The notes under the pieces are model-generated. The model was not told the DNA's origin. It ran no database searches and worked only from the letters and a program-made list of their open reading frames with translations. Both the position numbers and the translations under genes were made by a program. Below are positions 38,230-47,277 of a stretch of DNA of 64,000 nt, one piece after another. Each line of letters begins with the position of its first letter. The first letter of the stretch is position 1. This DNA is from Bifidobacterium eulemuris (GTDB taxonomy: Bacteria; Actinomycetota; Actinomycetes; Actinomycetales; Bifidobacteriaceae): the NCBI RefSeq assembly GCF_014898155.1, contig NZ_CP062938.1, positions 2,480,001 to 2,544,000 on the forward strand, in the 5' to 3' direction.

Positions 38230-41200
38230 ATGGGCGGCATCACGGGAGTGTTCGGGCATGTGCCCGATGATCCTTTCGCCGACGGCTCCGATAGGGACGG
38301 CAACCGTGGCAAGGGGAGTCGAAACCGTCCCTGGCGCGCCGCCCATATGGACGATGGTTTGGATGACCTGGACGAATTCGGTGGATTCGACGATCTGGGT
38401 GACACGTACCCATACGATGACGCCGATGACCTCGATACGAGCGATGATGCCGACAATCCCTTCGCCAACTACGTCGGTTCGTCCCGCGCATCCCACGTCT
38501 TCGGCTCGTCGGGCACACGTTTCGCGGATCTTACGGAGCCTCCGGATCATGCCGCCGTGCCGATCGCGGCGTTGAAAGCCGATATGGAGGGTTCCGTCTC
38601 CCACGCGGTGCTGGACCGAGCGCACGGCATCGCGCGCCGAAGCGAGAGCATGCTGGTCGATCCCTCATACCATGAGAACCAGCACACCGGTTACGGCGAG
38701 CTCGATGCGGTCGTCCGCGGCACGACCAGCCCCTCCGACTGTTACGACACCAACGTGCAATTCGATCTTCGCGACGGCGAGATGTCCGGCGGCAGCTGCA
38801 CATGCCCCGCCTACCAGCGCGGTTACGGCATCTGCAAGCATATGGCCGCCGTGGTGCTCGCCTTCAGCGACGATCCACGGCTGTTCGAAGGCTACGGTGC
38901 CGGTCCGGCCCGCCCCTCCAGAGCGCTGATGACGTATATGGAACGCGAGGACGACCGTGAGGCGCGCGCCCGTCGGGCCCGACGTGAGGCATTGTTCGCA
39001 CGTCTCGACTCGGCGTCGGACGAGTCCCCGTCACGCCGCGCCTCGTCCGCCCGACGCGACGCCGGCCGATCCTATGGGGGTTATGGCCGATCCTCCACGT
39101 CGCCTCGGGCCTTGGCGTTCGAATCCGACACCGTCGCGCCTGGCGGCGTGCATCTGCATCCGATACTGAGTTTCATCGACGGCGTGTGGAGCGTGGAATT
39201 CCTTATCGGCGCGCCATCCAACGGCTCGTCGTATGTGCTCAAATCGATCCCCCGGCTGGTGAACGACCTGCGCGAGGGCGCGTACGCGCAGTATGGCAAG
39301 AAACTCGCCTTCACCCATACGGCAAATATGTTCGACGCCGCATCGCGTGGGATTATGCGCTGGCTGTCCACGGCGATGGCCACGCGGCAGGCCGCCGAAC
39401 GGCAGGACCGGTATTACGGACATATCCCCATCGACCGGCATCTGACGCTTTCCGAACCGGAGGTCGCCGCGCTGTTGCGCCTGTGCGAGGGCGGGGGAGT
39501 CGGACTGGTTCTGGACACATGGTTCCACAACCAACCCTCCAGCGTGTGGGTGGACGGATCGGAGGCGCAGCTGGAGCTGACGGTGCGCCGGCGTGATTCG
39601 CGGGCGCATGGCGACGACGCCGGCTATCTGCTTATCGGCGCGCCCGCGGTGGAGACGGTGATCCGCGGCGATGACGACGACTGGCTGCTGCTCGCCTCCG
39701 ACGAGCCGGTAGGGTATGCGGCCGCGTTGACGTTGCAGGACCGCCGTCTGATGGAGACCCGCCGCAAACCCGCGTCGGGATGCCGGTTCATGCGCTGCCC
39801 CAAACGCGTGCGTCCGCTGTCCGCGCTGATCGGAGAGCTTTTCGAACCCGACGGCGAGGGCCAGCCGATTCCCGGCGACGACGTGCCGTTGTTCGCCCGC
39901 ACGCTGCTGCCGCGGTTGATCGAGGCGGGACTGGTCGACGAGGAAGAACTGCCGCGCGAGCTCGCCGAACTACGCTCGGTCGAATGCGTGGGCGAGTTCT
40001 ATCTCGACCGCGACGAGCATGGCGTGCTGTGCGAGGTCAAAGCCCGCTACGGCGACGACCGCATATCGTTGATGCCTGCGGTTTCCGGCGCGTCCGCGCC
40101 TGTCGGACGCGACTACGATACGGAACGGCTGCTGCTGGATGTGGTCCGTGAGTTCTTCGCCATGCCGGACGCCGCCGGCGCGCGCTCGACGGCACGTCGC
40201 CGTGGATATGGTCAGCCTGCGCCGTCGCGAACCTCGGCGCCGCACACCGCGTATATCGACCGCGACGACACGACACAGCTGATCCGTCTGTTCGACGAGG
40301 GACTTGCGGCCTTGCGGTCCATGGGCACCGTCTACACCACGCCGGCATTCGACCGACTGCTCGCGCCCAAACCGCCAAGCGTCAAGGTCGGCCTGTCCAT
40401 CAAAGGCAATCTCGTGGAGATCTCACCCATCGCCGACGAAGTGCCGCCGGATGAGGTGGGTTCGCTGCTCGCCTCCTACCGACGCCGCCAGCGCTACCAC
40501 CAATTGTCCGACGGCACGCTGGTCAACCTGCGGGGCGCGCGGTTGGAGGCCGTGGACCGCATCGCCGACGAGCTGGGGCTTGACGAGAAACAGCTTAATT
40601 CCGGACTGATCGAACTGCCCGGGCATCAGGCCTTCCTATTGGACGGCGAACTGCCCGACGACGGTTCCGACGCGGTCAAGGACGCCGCCTTCCAGGAGTA
40701 TGTGGACGATCTGCGCGTCATCGATCCCGACCGGTACGAGGTGCCGGAAGCACTGGCCGCCGTGCTGCGCCCGTATCAGGCCGAAGGCTACCGATGGCTG
40801 CGCACCCTGTGCGACAAGGGATTCGGCGGCATCCTCGCCGACGAGATGGGATTGGGCAAGTCGGTGCAGCTGATCGCGTTGCTCGCCTCGCGGGCTCAGG
40901 AGGGGGACGGGCGGGATCCCTCGGCTTCGCTCGGGATGACGAAGAAGGCTTCGCTCGGGATGACGGAGAAGGCTTCGTCCGGAAGTGTGGAAGCGGTTTC
41001 GTCCGGGAGTGCGGAAGCGGCTCCGCTCGGGAGTGCGGAGGCGGTGTCGCCCGGGGTGACGGATGCGGTTTCGCCCGGGACGGCTGGGACGGTGTCGCTG
41101 ATCGTCTGCCCGGCTTCGTTGGTCTACAACTGGGCCGCCGAATTCGCCAAATTCGCGCCCGGCATCGACGCTCGCACGGTGGCCGGCGGCAAGGCCGAAC

Positions 41201-42432
41201 GCCGCGCCGCCATAGCGCGGGCCTTCGAGGAGCGGCCGCAGGGCGCGTCGAGCGTCGTGCTGATCACCTCGTATGATCTGCTGCGCCGCGACGTGGAGGA
41301 ATACACGAAGTCCGGCCGCCGATTCGACGTGATGGCGCTTGACGAGGCGCAATACATCAAGAACCACACCACGCAGGTCGCCAAAGCGGTGAAATCCATC
41401 GCGGCGGACCATCGGTTCGCGCTCACCGGCACGCCGATCGAGAACCGGCTGAGCGAATTGTGGAGCATCTTCGATTTTCTGATGCCCGGACTGCTCGGCT
41501 CCTACAAGCGCTTCCACGAGCGCTACGAGCTGCCGATCGCCAACGGCCGCGCGGCCGACGCCGACACCGCCGAGGGACGCGCCGCGGCCGAAGTCAATCC
41601 CGAATCCGCCCGCGTGGCCCACCGCCTGCAATCGTTGGTGGGCGTGTTCATCAAACGTCGGCTCAAATCCCAGGTGCTCACCGACCTGCCCGACAAGCTC
41701 GAATCCGTGGTCACCGTGCAGCTGGCCGGCGAACAGCGCAAACTGTACGCCGCCCACGAGCAGCGTCTGCGCATGCAGTTGGAGCACAGCGATTCCGCCG
41801 ATTTCAACACCTCCAAAATCCGTATCCTCGCCGAGCTCACCAAGCTGCGGCAGATCTGCTGCGATCCGAGGCTGCTGTACGACGACGCCAAAGACCAGTC
41901 GGCCAAACTCGCCGCCATCGAGGAGCTGGTGGCCAACTGCATGGATGAGGGCAAAAAAGTGTTGGTGTTCTCGCAGTTCACCAGTTTTCTGGAGATGGTC
42001 GCCGCGCGTTTCGACGCGCATGGCATCAGGCATTACTCCATCACCGGCGCCACGCCGAAGAAGCGCCGCCTGGAGCTGGTCGACCGTTTCAACGGGGACG
42101 ACACCCCGGCGTTCCTGATCTCGCTGAAGGCCGGCAACACCGGATTGAATCTCGTGGGCGCCAGCGTGGTGGTGCACGCCGACCCATGGTGGAACGCCGC
42201 CGCGCAGGACCAGGCCACCGACCGCGCGCATCGTATCGGGCAGACCCAAGATGTGAGCGTGTATCAGGTGGTGGCCAAAGACACCATCGAGGAGCGCATT
42301 CTGGAGCTGCAGCACACGAAAAGCGAACTCGCGCGCCAGTTCACCGACGCCTCCGCGCTCGGTTCGGACGCGGCGGGCGTCGCCTCCATCGCCGCTCTCA
42401 CCAAGGACGACCTGCTCGACCTGTTGGGCTGA
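38230..42432 (+). CDS. SWIM zinc-finger SNF2-family ATPase/helicase
   Basis: A 1400-residue Swi2/Snf2 protein of the HepA/SWIM type. Residues 1-115 are acidic and low-complexity. A SWIM zinc finger (SCTCPAYQRGYGICKHMAAV) lies near 187-206. The motor starts near 855: motif I DEMGLGKSVQLIAL near 870, motif Ia LIVCPASLVYNW, motif II LDEAQYIKN near 1037, TGTPIENRLSELWSIFDFL, then LKAGNTGLNLVGA and the last motif TDRAHRIGQTQDVSVYQ near 1330. Between motifs I and Ia sits an unusual seven-fold octapeptide repeat (40924-41091). Such proteins remodel protein-DNA or transcription complexes. ATG 38230 has CAAGGAG before it. It converges on the LacI gene with 3 bases between. Confidence 0.93.
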   Translation: MGGITGVFGHVPDDPFADGSDRDGNRGKGSRNRPWRAAHMDDGLDDLDEFGGFDDLGDTYPYDDADDLDTSDDADNPFANYVGSSRASHVFGSSGTRFADLTEPPDHAAVPIAALKADMEGSVSHAVLDRAHGIARRSESMLVDPSYHENQHTGYGELDAVVRGTTSPSDCYDTNVQFDLRDGEMSGGSCTCPAYQRGYGICKHMAAVVLAFSDDPRLFEGYGAGPARPSRALMTYMEREDDREARARRARREALFARLDSASDESPSRRASSARRDAGRSYGGYGRSSTSPRALAFESDTVAPGGVHLHPILSFIDGVWSVEFLIGAPSNGSSYVLKSIPRLVNDLREGAYAQYGKKLAFTHTANMFDAASRGIMRWLSTAMATRQAAERQDRYYGHIPIDRHLTLSEPEVAALLRLCEGGGVGLVLDTWFHNQPSSVWVDGSEAQLELTVRRRDSRAHGDDAGYLLIGAPAVETVIRGDDDDWLLLASDEPVGYAAALTLQDRRLMETRRKPASGCRFMRCPKRVRPLSALIGELFEPDGEGQPIPGDDVPLFARTLLPRLIEAGLVDEEELPRELAELRSVECVGEFYLDRDEHGVLCEVKARYGDDRISLMPAVSGASAPVGRDYDTERLLLDVVREFFAMPDAAGARSTARRRGYGQPAPSRTSAPHTAYIDRDDTTQLIRLFDEGLAALRSMGTVYTTPAFDRLLAPKPPSVKVGLSIKGNLVEISPIADEVPPDEVGSLLASYRRRQRYHQLSDGTLVNLRGARLEAVDRIADELGLDEKQLNSGLIELPGHQAFLLDGELPDDGSDAVKDAAFQEYVDDLRVIDPDRYEVPEALAAVLRPYQAEGYRWLRTLCDKGFGGILADEMGLGKSVQLIALLASRAQEGDGRDPSASLGMTKKASLGMTEKASSGSVEAVSSGSAEAAPLGSAEAVSPGVTDAVSPGTAGTVSLIVCPASLVYNWAAEFAKFAPGIDARTVAGGKAERRAAIARAFEERPQGASSVVLITSYDLLRRDVEEYTKSGRRFDVMALDEAQYIKNHTTQVAKAVKSIAADHRFALTGTPIENRLSELWSIFDFLMPGLLGSYKRFHERYELPIANGRAADADTAEGRAAAEVNPESARVAHRLQSLVGVFIKRRLKSQVLTDLPDKLESVVTVQLAGEQRKLYAAHEQRLRMQLEHSDSADFNTSKIRILAELTKLRQICCDPRLLYDDAKDQSAKLAAIEELVANCMDEGKKVLVFSQFTSFLEMVAARFDAHGIRHYSITGATPKKRRLELVDRFNGDDTPAFLISLKAGNTGLNLVGASVVVHADPWWNAAAQDQATDRAHRIGQTQDVSVYQVVAKDTIEERILELQHTKSELARQFTDASALGSDAAGVASIAALTKDDLLDLLG
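40915..40942 (+). repeat. Dispersed 28-nt repeat, copy inside the SNF2 gene
   Basis: A 28-base sequence containing CCTCGGCTTCGCTCGGGATG, identical to the one at 58807-58834 and one base different from 57390-57417. It lies in frame in the SNF2 gene at the head of the octapeptide array. Confidence 0.85.
40924..41091 (+). repeat. Seven tandem 24-nt (octapeptide) units inside the SNF2 motor
   Basis: Seven 24-base units encode ASLGMTKK, ASLGMTEK, ASSGSVEA, VSSGSAEA, APLGSAEA, VSPGVTDA and VSPGTAGT. The first unit is the dispersed 28-nt repeat of this genome; later units diverge progressively. The block separates helicase motifs I and Ia and would form a flexible surface loop. Confidence 0.9.
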
Positions 42433-42435
42433 CGC

Positions 42436-43455
42436 TCACTCGGGAATCACGATGGAGGGCGCGAGCAGGATATGGTGTTCCCCTGCCGCCCGGCTCTCAT
42501 CGCGCCCGGTTTGGGAAGTTCTCGAGTCGAGACGCTCCTGGATGATGCGCACGATCTCGTGCGCGCTTTGCGCGAGGGGCTGGTCGACGGTCGGCAGTTT
42601 CAAGGATTGCGCGGAGACGGTGTTGTCGAATCCCGTCACCGTGATGTTCGCGCCGGCCGGCATCGCCATAACCGCGCCGGTGGCGAGCGTGTCGCTGACG
42701 CATACCACCGCGTCGATATCCGGATTGCGCTCCAGCAGCGCCGCGCATGCGGATTGCCCGGCGGTGATGTCGTCCTCGGCTTCGGCACATAATCCGGCCA
42801 ACTCCTCTGCGGAGGCCATTTTGGCGTCCAACATGGTCTCCTGCCAGCCCAGCCGGCGGTCCATACCCGTTCCCGACAGGCCGGGCCATCCGATGAAGGC
42901 GATGCGTTTGCGCCCGTGCAGGATCAGATGGCGGGTCATCTGCGCGATGCCGTGTCTGCCGTCGACGTCGACCCACGGCACGTCCGGGTCGTACATGTCG
43001 TCGAGCCCCCAGGGGCGTCCGAACAGCACGAAGGTCTGATGGTGCTCGATAAGCCAGTCGATGCGCGGATCGTTATGGCCGGTGTCGGTGAGCACGAACG
43101 AATCCACATCGCCGCCGGCGGTGAGCGCGTTGAACTGGCGGAGCTCGTCCTGGTACGAATCGGTTTTGTACAGGATGATGCGGATGTCGTTGGCGTCCGC
43201 TTCGGTGGCCAACGCATGCAATAGACGGTCGTATACTCGCGAATAGCTGACGGGGGCGATGCCGATGGCGATGGTGTTGCTGCGTTGCGTGCGCAGCCGT
43301 CGCGCAGAGGCGTTCGGAGTGTAGCCGAGTCTGGTGATCGAGTCGGTGACCAGCGCCCGGGTGGAGGGCTTCACGATGCGGGGGTTGTTGATGCAGTTCG
43401 ACACGGTCTGCGGCGAGACTCCCGCGTCCCTCGCCACGTCTTTGATGCTGACCAT
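42436..43455 (-). CDS. LacI-family repressor of the second importer locus
   Basis: A 339-residue LacI regulator beginning MVSIKDVARDAGVSPQTVSNC, with the helix-turn-helix at residues 4-23. The sugar-binding domain follows (WVDVDGRHGIAQMTRHL, ITVTGFDNTVSAQSLKLPTVDQP). ATG 43455 has AAGGAC before it. It is divergent from the solute-binding protein gene at 43746 and most likely represses it. Effector unknown. Confidence 0.93.
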   Translation of the reverse strand: MVSIKDVARDAGVSPQTVSNCINNPRIVKPSTRALVTDSITRLGYTPNASARRLRTQRSNTIAIGIAPVSYSRVYDRLLHALATEADANDIRIILYKTDSYQDELRQFNALTAGGDVDSFVLTDTGHNDPRIDWLIEHHQTFVLFGRPWGLDDMYDPDVPWVDVDGRHGIAQMTRHLILHGRKRIAFIGWPGLSGTGMDRRLGWQETMLDAKMASAEELAGLCAEAEDDITAGQSACAALLERNPDIDAVVCVSDTLATGAVMAMPAGANITVTGFDNTVSAQSLKLPTVDQPLAQSAHEIVRIIQERLDSRTSQTGRDESRAAGEHHILLAPSIVIPE

Positions 43456-43745
43456 GCCGTGTCCTTCCCTTCGCCGCTTGTCCAAGCATGCCCGCCGATG
43501 GCGACGATGCGCGCGCCACGACTTGACAGATGTGATTGCTATTGTATAACATGAGAACAACTTTTGGAACGTAAAAATCAAGATGATGACATTCAGTGAG
43601 GAACAGTCAGATAAGCTTTCACAAGGAAGTTGACAATCATGATTGCAATTACGGATGGTATTGTTTTGGAAAAGAATTTGAACGTTCTAAAAGGAACGGT
43701 TGTGGTGGTGAACAATCAACACCCTGGTTTGAAAGGAACTCAACG
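43456..43745. promoter_or_regulatory. Divergent spacer with candidate LacI operators
   Basis: AT-rich, no gene supported. TTTTGGAACGTAAAAA at 43562-43577 and TTTGAACGTTCTAAA at 43677-43691 share a GAACGT core in AT-rich flanks and are plausible operators for the adjacent LacI protein. A third related word TCTAAAAGGAACGG overlaps the second. Confidence 0.4.
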
Positions 43746-44984
43746 ATGAGGCGAAAGACACAGGCCGCGCTGGCGGCTTCGGTTGCGATGATGACCATGC
43801 TGGCCGGATGCGGCAACGGTTTTGACGACAGCGCGACTGATACCACCGATGGTCTGACCAACGACAGCTCGCAGGAGCTGACGGTGCTGATCGGCTCCTC
43901 CGGCGACGCCGAGACGGAGGCGGTCAGGGCCGCCGTGGAGGCATGGTGCGAGGAGAGCGGCCAGAGCGCGACGGTGCAGGTGGCCAACGACCTCACCCAG
44001 CAGCTTTCCCAGGGCTTCGCGGGCGGCGACCCCGCCGACGTCTTCTATCTGGCGCCCGAACAGCTGGCGGGATACGCGTCGAACGGCTCGCTGCTGGCGT
44101 ACGGCGACTATATCGACACCGACGGTTTCTACGACAATCTGCTGCAGACGTTCACCTACGACGGTGAGGTGTACGCCGCCCCCAAGGACGTGTCCACCCT
44201 GCAGCTGGTCATCAACACGGATATGTGGTCGGAGGCCGGCCTGACCGAGGACGACTATCCCACCACGTGGGACGAGCTGGCCGAGGTCGCCGCCACGCTC
44301 ACCACGGACGAGCATGTCGGACTGGCCTTCAGCGGCGAATACGCCCGCATCGGCGTGTTCATGAAGCAGGCGGGCGGCGGTCTGGTCAGCGACGACGGCA
44401 CGACCGCGATCGCGAACACCGATGAGACCGTCGAAGGCCTGCAGGAGGTCAAGACGCTGCTGGAGAGCGGCAACGCCGCCTACGCGGCGGACCTCGGCAC
44501 CGGCTGGGGCGGCGAGGCGTTCGGCACCGGCGCCGCCGCGATGGCCATCGAAGGCAACTGGCTCACCGGCAGCATGTCCGCAGACTATCCCGACGTGAAC
44601 TACACGGTCGTCGAACTGCCGGAGGGGCCGGCAGGCAAGGGCACCATGCACTTCACCAACGGCTGGGGCATCGCCGCCGACAGCCCGAACCAAGAGGGTG
44701 CCGTCAGCCTGGTCGAATATCTGACCAGCGACGACGTGGTGATGGACTTCGCCGAGGCCTTCGGCATCATGCCGGCCAGCACGACGCTGGCGGACACCTG
44801 GAAGTCCGCCTTCCCCGAGCTCAGTGCATTCATGGACGGTCTGGACTATTCGGTCACCGTTCCCACGGCCCAGGGCGCCTCCGATGTGATCACCGAATTC
44901 AACGCCCAGATCGAAGGGCTCAAGAGCGGCGACGTGCAGTCGATCCTCGACGACACCCAGACCAACCTCGAGGCCATTCTGTAA
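43746..44984 (+). CDS. ABC sugar importer, solute-binding lipoprotein (second locus)
   Basis: A 412-residue family 1 solute-binding lipoprotein. The signal peptide ends at the lipobox MLAGC (Cys near residue 22), followed by an acidic Thr/Asp linker and the sugar-binding lobes starting ELTVLIGSSGDAETEAVRAA. ATG 43746 has AAGGAAC before it. It is followed by a GC-rich hairpin and two permease genes. Substrate is likely an alpha-glucan-type oligosaccharide given the debranching-like enzyme downstream, but this is inference. Confidence 0.92.
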   Translation: MRRKTQAALAASVAMMTMLAGCGNGFDDSATDTTDGLTNDSSQELTVLIGSSGDAETEAVRAAVEAWCEESGQSATVQVANDLTQQLSQGFAGGDPADVFYLAPEQLAGYASNGSLLAYGDYIDTDGFYDNLLQTFTYDGEVYAAPKDVSTLQLVINTDMWSEAGLTEDDYPTTWDELAEVAATLTTDEHVGLAFSGEYARIGVFMKQAGGGLVSDDGTTAIANTDETVEGLQEVKTLLESGNAAYAADLGTGWGGEAFGTGAAAMAIEGNWLTGSMSADYPDVNYTVVELPEGPAGKGTMHFTNGWGIAADSPNQEGAVSLVEYLTSDDVVMDFAEAFGIMPASTTLADTWKSAFPELSAFMDGLDYSVTVPTAQGASDVITEFNAQIEGLKSGDVQSILDDTQTNLEAIL

Positions 44985-45020
44985 TCCGCCGGCCCGGGCG
45001 CGCATGGCCGCGGTCCGGGC

Positions 45021-45050
45021 GCCAACGAAGCGACACGACCTTGTTGGCGG
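45021..45050 (+). terminator. Intercistronic hairpin after the binding-protein gene
   Basis: CGCCAAC (45021-45027) pairs with GTTGGCG (45044-45050), and GC-rich flanks (CCGGCCCGGG-like) extend the stem. Its placement mirrors the hairpin at 3004-3031 in the first importer. Confidence 0.55.
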
Positions 45051-45114
45051 CCGGCCCGGGCCCGCGCGCCCCGGGCGGCACACATCGAAGACATGACGGA
45101 AGGAGTCGGCCGAC

Positions 45115-46332
45115 ATGAAGTTCGCAACGCATGGCGACGCACGGGCGAAAAGCTGCGGCGGGGCCAAATGCAAAGGCGACGGCGCGAGCCAACGCATCAA
45201 CAGGCGCAACGAGGAGATTTCCGGATGGCTGTTCTGCCTTCCGATGATCGTCATCCTCGGTGTGTTCCTCGTCATCCCCATCATCATGGCGCTGTGGGTG
45301 AGCTTCTCGAACTGGAGCGGCCGCGGCACCCCGTTCGGCAGCAACGTGGATTTCATCGGACTGGAGAACTACCAGGACGTGCTCACGACGCCCGGCCTGG
45401 CGCAACGCGATTTCGGCACCGCTATCCGCAACAACCTGTGGTACACGCTGCTGGTCATCCCGCTGCAGACGATCATCTCCCTACTGCTGGCGGTGATGCT
45501 CAACCGTAGGATCCTCAAGGCCAGAGGCTTCTTCCGCACGGCCTTCTACTTCCCCTCCGTCACCAGCTCCGTGGCGATCACCGTGCTGTGGCTCTTCCTG
45601 TTCAACGCCTCCGGCACGATCAACGCGATCCTCGGATGGTTCGGCGTGGAAGGCCCGAACTGGTTCAACGACTCGCGCGGACTGCTTCACATCCTGCTGG
45701 GCGCGATGGGCGTGACGCAGGGGCCGGCGGCGCTCACGAACACCGAGTTCCTCGGCGTGAGCCTGTGGGATTGGCTGGCCGGTCCATCCGTGGCGATGTT
45801 CGCCATCATCCTGATGGTGGTGTTCACCACATCGGGAACCTACATGCTGATGTTCATCGCCGCCCTGCAGAGCATCGGCGAGGCCACCGACGAGGCGGCC
45901 ATCATGGACGGCGCCACCACATGGCAGCGTCTGTGGAAGGTCACCGTGCCGCAGCTCAAACCCACGATCTTCACCGTGGTAACCTTGGGCATCATCGGCA
46001 CCTGGCAGGTGTTCGACCAGATCTACACCGGCACGCAGGGAGGCCCCGCGAAGACGACGCTCACCCCCGCCTACCTGTCGTACAGCGCCGCCTTCAACAG
46101 CCAGGAGTGGGGCAGGGGAGCGGCCATCGCCTTCATCCTGTTCCTCATCATCATCGCGATGACCTGGGCGCAGCGCCAGATCATGAAGGACAAGAAACTG
46201 TCCCGTCGTAAGCGGGCCGATTATGAGGCGATGAAGGCCGAAGCCCGCGGCATGAGCCGCGATGAGGTCATGTCGCTGGGAAGACGGCCGAACTCCGCCG
46301 CACCGCATGCCGTGAAAGAGAAAGGGGTCTGA
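45115..46332 (+). CDS. ABC sugar importer permease, MalF/UgpA type (second locus)
   Basis: A 405-residue permease, longer than usual because of a hydrophilic N-terminal 35 residues and a basic C-terminal tail. Hydrophobic segments start at WLFCLPMIVILGVFLVIPII. The EAA loop is GEATDEAAIMDGATTWQRLW. An extra loop (about residues 180-220) lies between spans 3 and 4. GGAAGGAG precedes ATG 45115. It pairs with the next gene. Confidence 0.92.
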   Translation: MKFATHGDARAKSCGGAKCKGDGASQRINRRNEEISGWLFCLPMIVILGVFLVIPIIMALWVSFSNWSGRGTPFGSNVDFIGLENYQDVLTTPGLAQRDFGTAIRNNLWYTLLVIPLQTIISLLLAVMLNRRILKARGFFRTAFYFPSVTSSVAITVLWLFLFNASGTINAILGWFGVEGPNWFNDSRGLLHILLGAMGVTQGPAALTNTEFLGVSLWDWLAGPSVAMFAIILMVVFTTSGTYMLMFIAALQSIGEATDEAAIMDGATTWQRLWKVTVPQLKPTIFTVVTLGIIGTWQVFDQIYTGTQGGPAKTTLTPAYLSYSAAFNSQEWGRGAAIAFILFLIIIAMTWAQRQIMKDKKLSRRKRADYEAMKAEARGMSRDEVMSLGRRPNSAAPHAVKEKGV

Positions 46333-46333
46333 G

Positions 46334-47212
46334 ATGTCCCGCACATCGTCCGCCGCCGCAAGGCAGGGCGGCCAGTCATGGCTCAAGCGCCTGGCCCACA
46401 GCGGCATTCTGCTGTATGTCCTGCTGATCGCGCTCGCGTTCATCTACATCATGCCGTTCGTGATCCAAGTGGCCACCTCGTTCAAAACCGACGCGGACGC
46501 CACTTCGAATCCGGTCTCGCTGGTGCCCGAGGTGTGGACCACCGCCGCGTACAACAAGCTGTTCCTCAACTCGGACTTCCCGGTGTGGTTCAGGAACTCC
46601 TTCGTCGTGACCATCGTGGTGACCCTGGGCAGGGTGTTCTTCGACTCCCTCGCCGGATACGCGTTGTCCCGGCTGAACTTCCGTGGCCGCAATCTGGTGT
46701 TCGCCGCATTGGTCGCGGTGATGAGCGTTCCCGGCGTGGTCCTGCTGATCCCGAAATTCCTCATCATCAAAACCCTGGGCATCTACGACACCTACGCGGG
46801 TATGATTCTGCCGCTGCTGATCGACGCGTCCGGCGTGTTCATCATGAAGAACTTCTTCGAATCGATTCCCCGCTCCGTCGAGGAGCAGGCGATGATCGAC
46901 CGCGCGGGCACGTTCCGCATCTTCTGGTCGATCGTGTTGCCGATGGCGCGTCCCGCGTTGGTGACGATCTCCATCCTCTCGTTCCAAGGATCGTGGAACG
47001 AACTGTCCCACTTCATCGTGTCCACGCAATCCTCCAGCCTCACCACGCTGACTAAGGGCGTCGCCTCGCTGGCCAGCGGCCAGCTGTCGGCGGGCAACCA
47101 ATATCCGGTCAAACTGGCCGCGGCGGTGGTGATGACCATACCTGTGGCCGTGCTGTTCTTCATCTTCCAGAAACAGATCATGAACAGCTCGGAGGGATCG
47201 GTCAAGGAATAA
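46334..47212 (+). CDS. ABC sugar importer permease, MalG/UgpE type (second locus)
   Basis: A 292-residue permease beginning one base after the upstream stop. Six hydrophobic spans and the EAA loop RSVEEQAMIDRAGTFRIFWS mark it. AAAGGGG before ATG 46334 overlaps the upstream coding end. No ATP-binding subunit is encoded nearby, as in the first importer, so a shared ATPase is likely. Confidence 0.92.
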   Translation: MSRTSSAAARQGGQSWLKRLAHSGILLYVLLIALAFIYIMPFVIQVATSFKTDADATSNPVSLVPEVWTTAAYNKLFLNSDFPVWFRNSFVVTIVVTLGRVFFDSLAGYALSRLNFRGRNLVFAALVAVMSVPGVVLLIPKFLIIKTLGIYDTYAGMILPLLIDASGVFIMKNFFESIPRSVEEQAMIDRAGTFRIFWSIVLPMARPALVTISILSFQGSWNELSHFIVSTQSSSLTTLTKGVASLASGQLSAGNQYPVKLAAAVVMTIPVAVLFFIFQKQIMNSSEGSVKE

Positions 47213-47277
47213 GGGCCGTGACGCCGGCACAGCACACGCACACTATGAACAACTCGAACAATGGAGAATCGATAACG

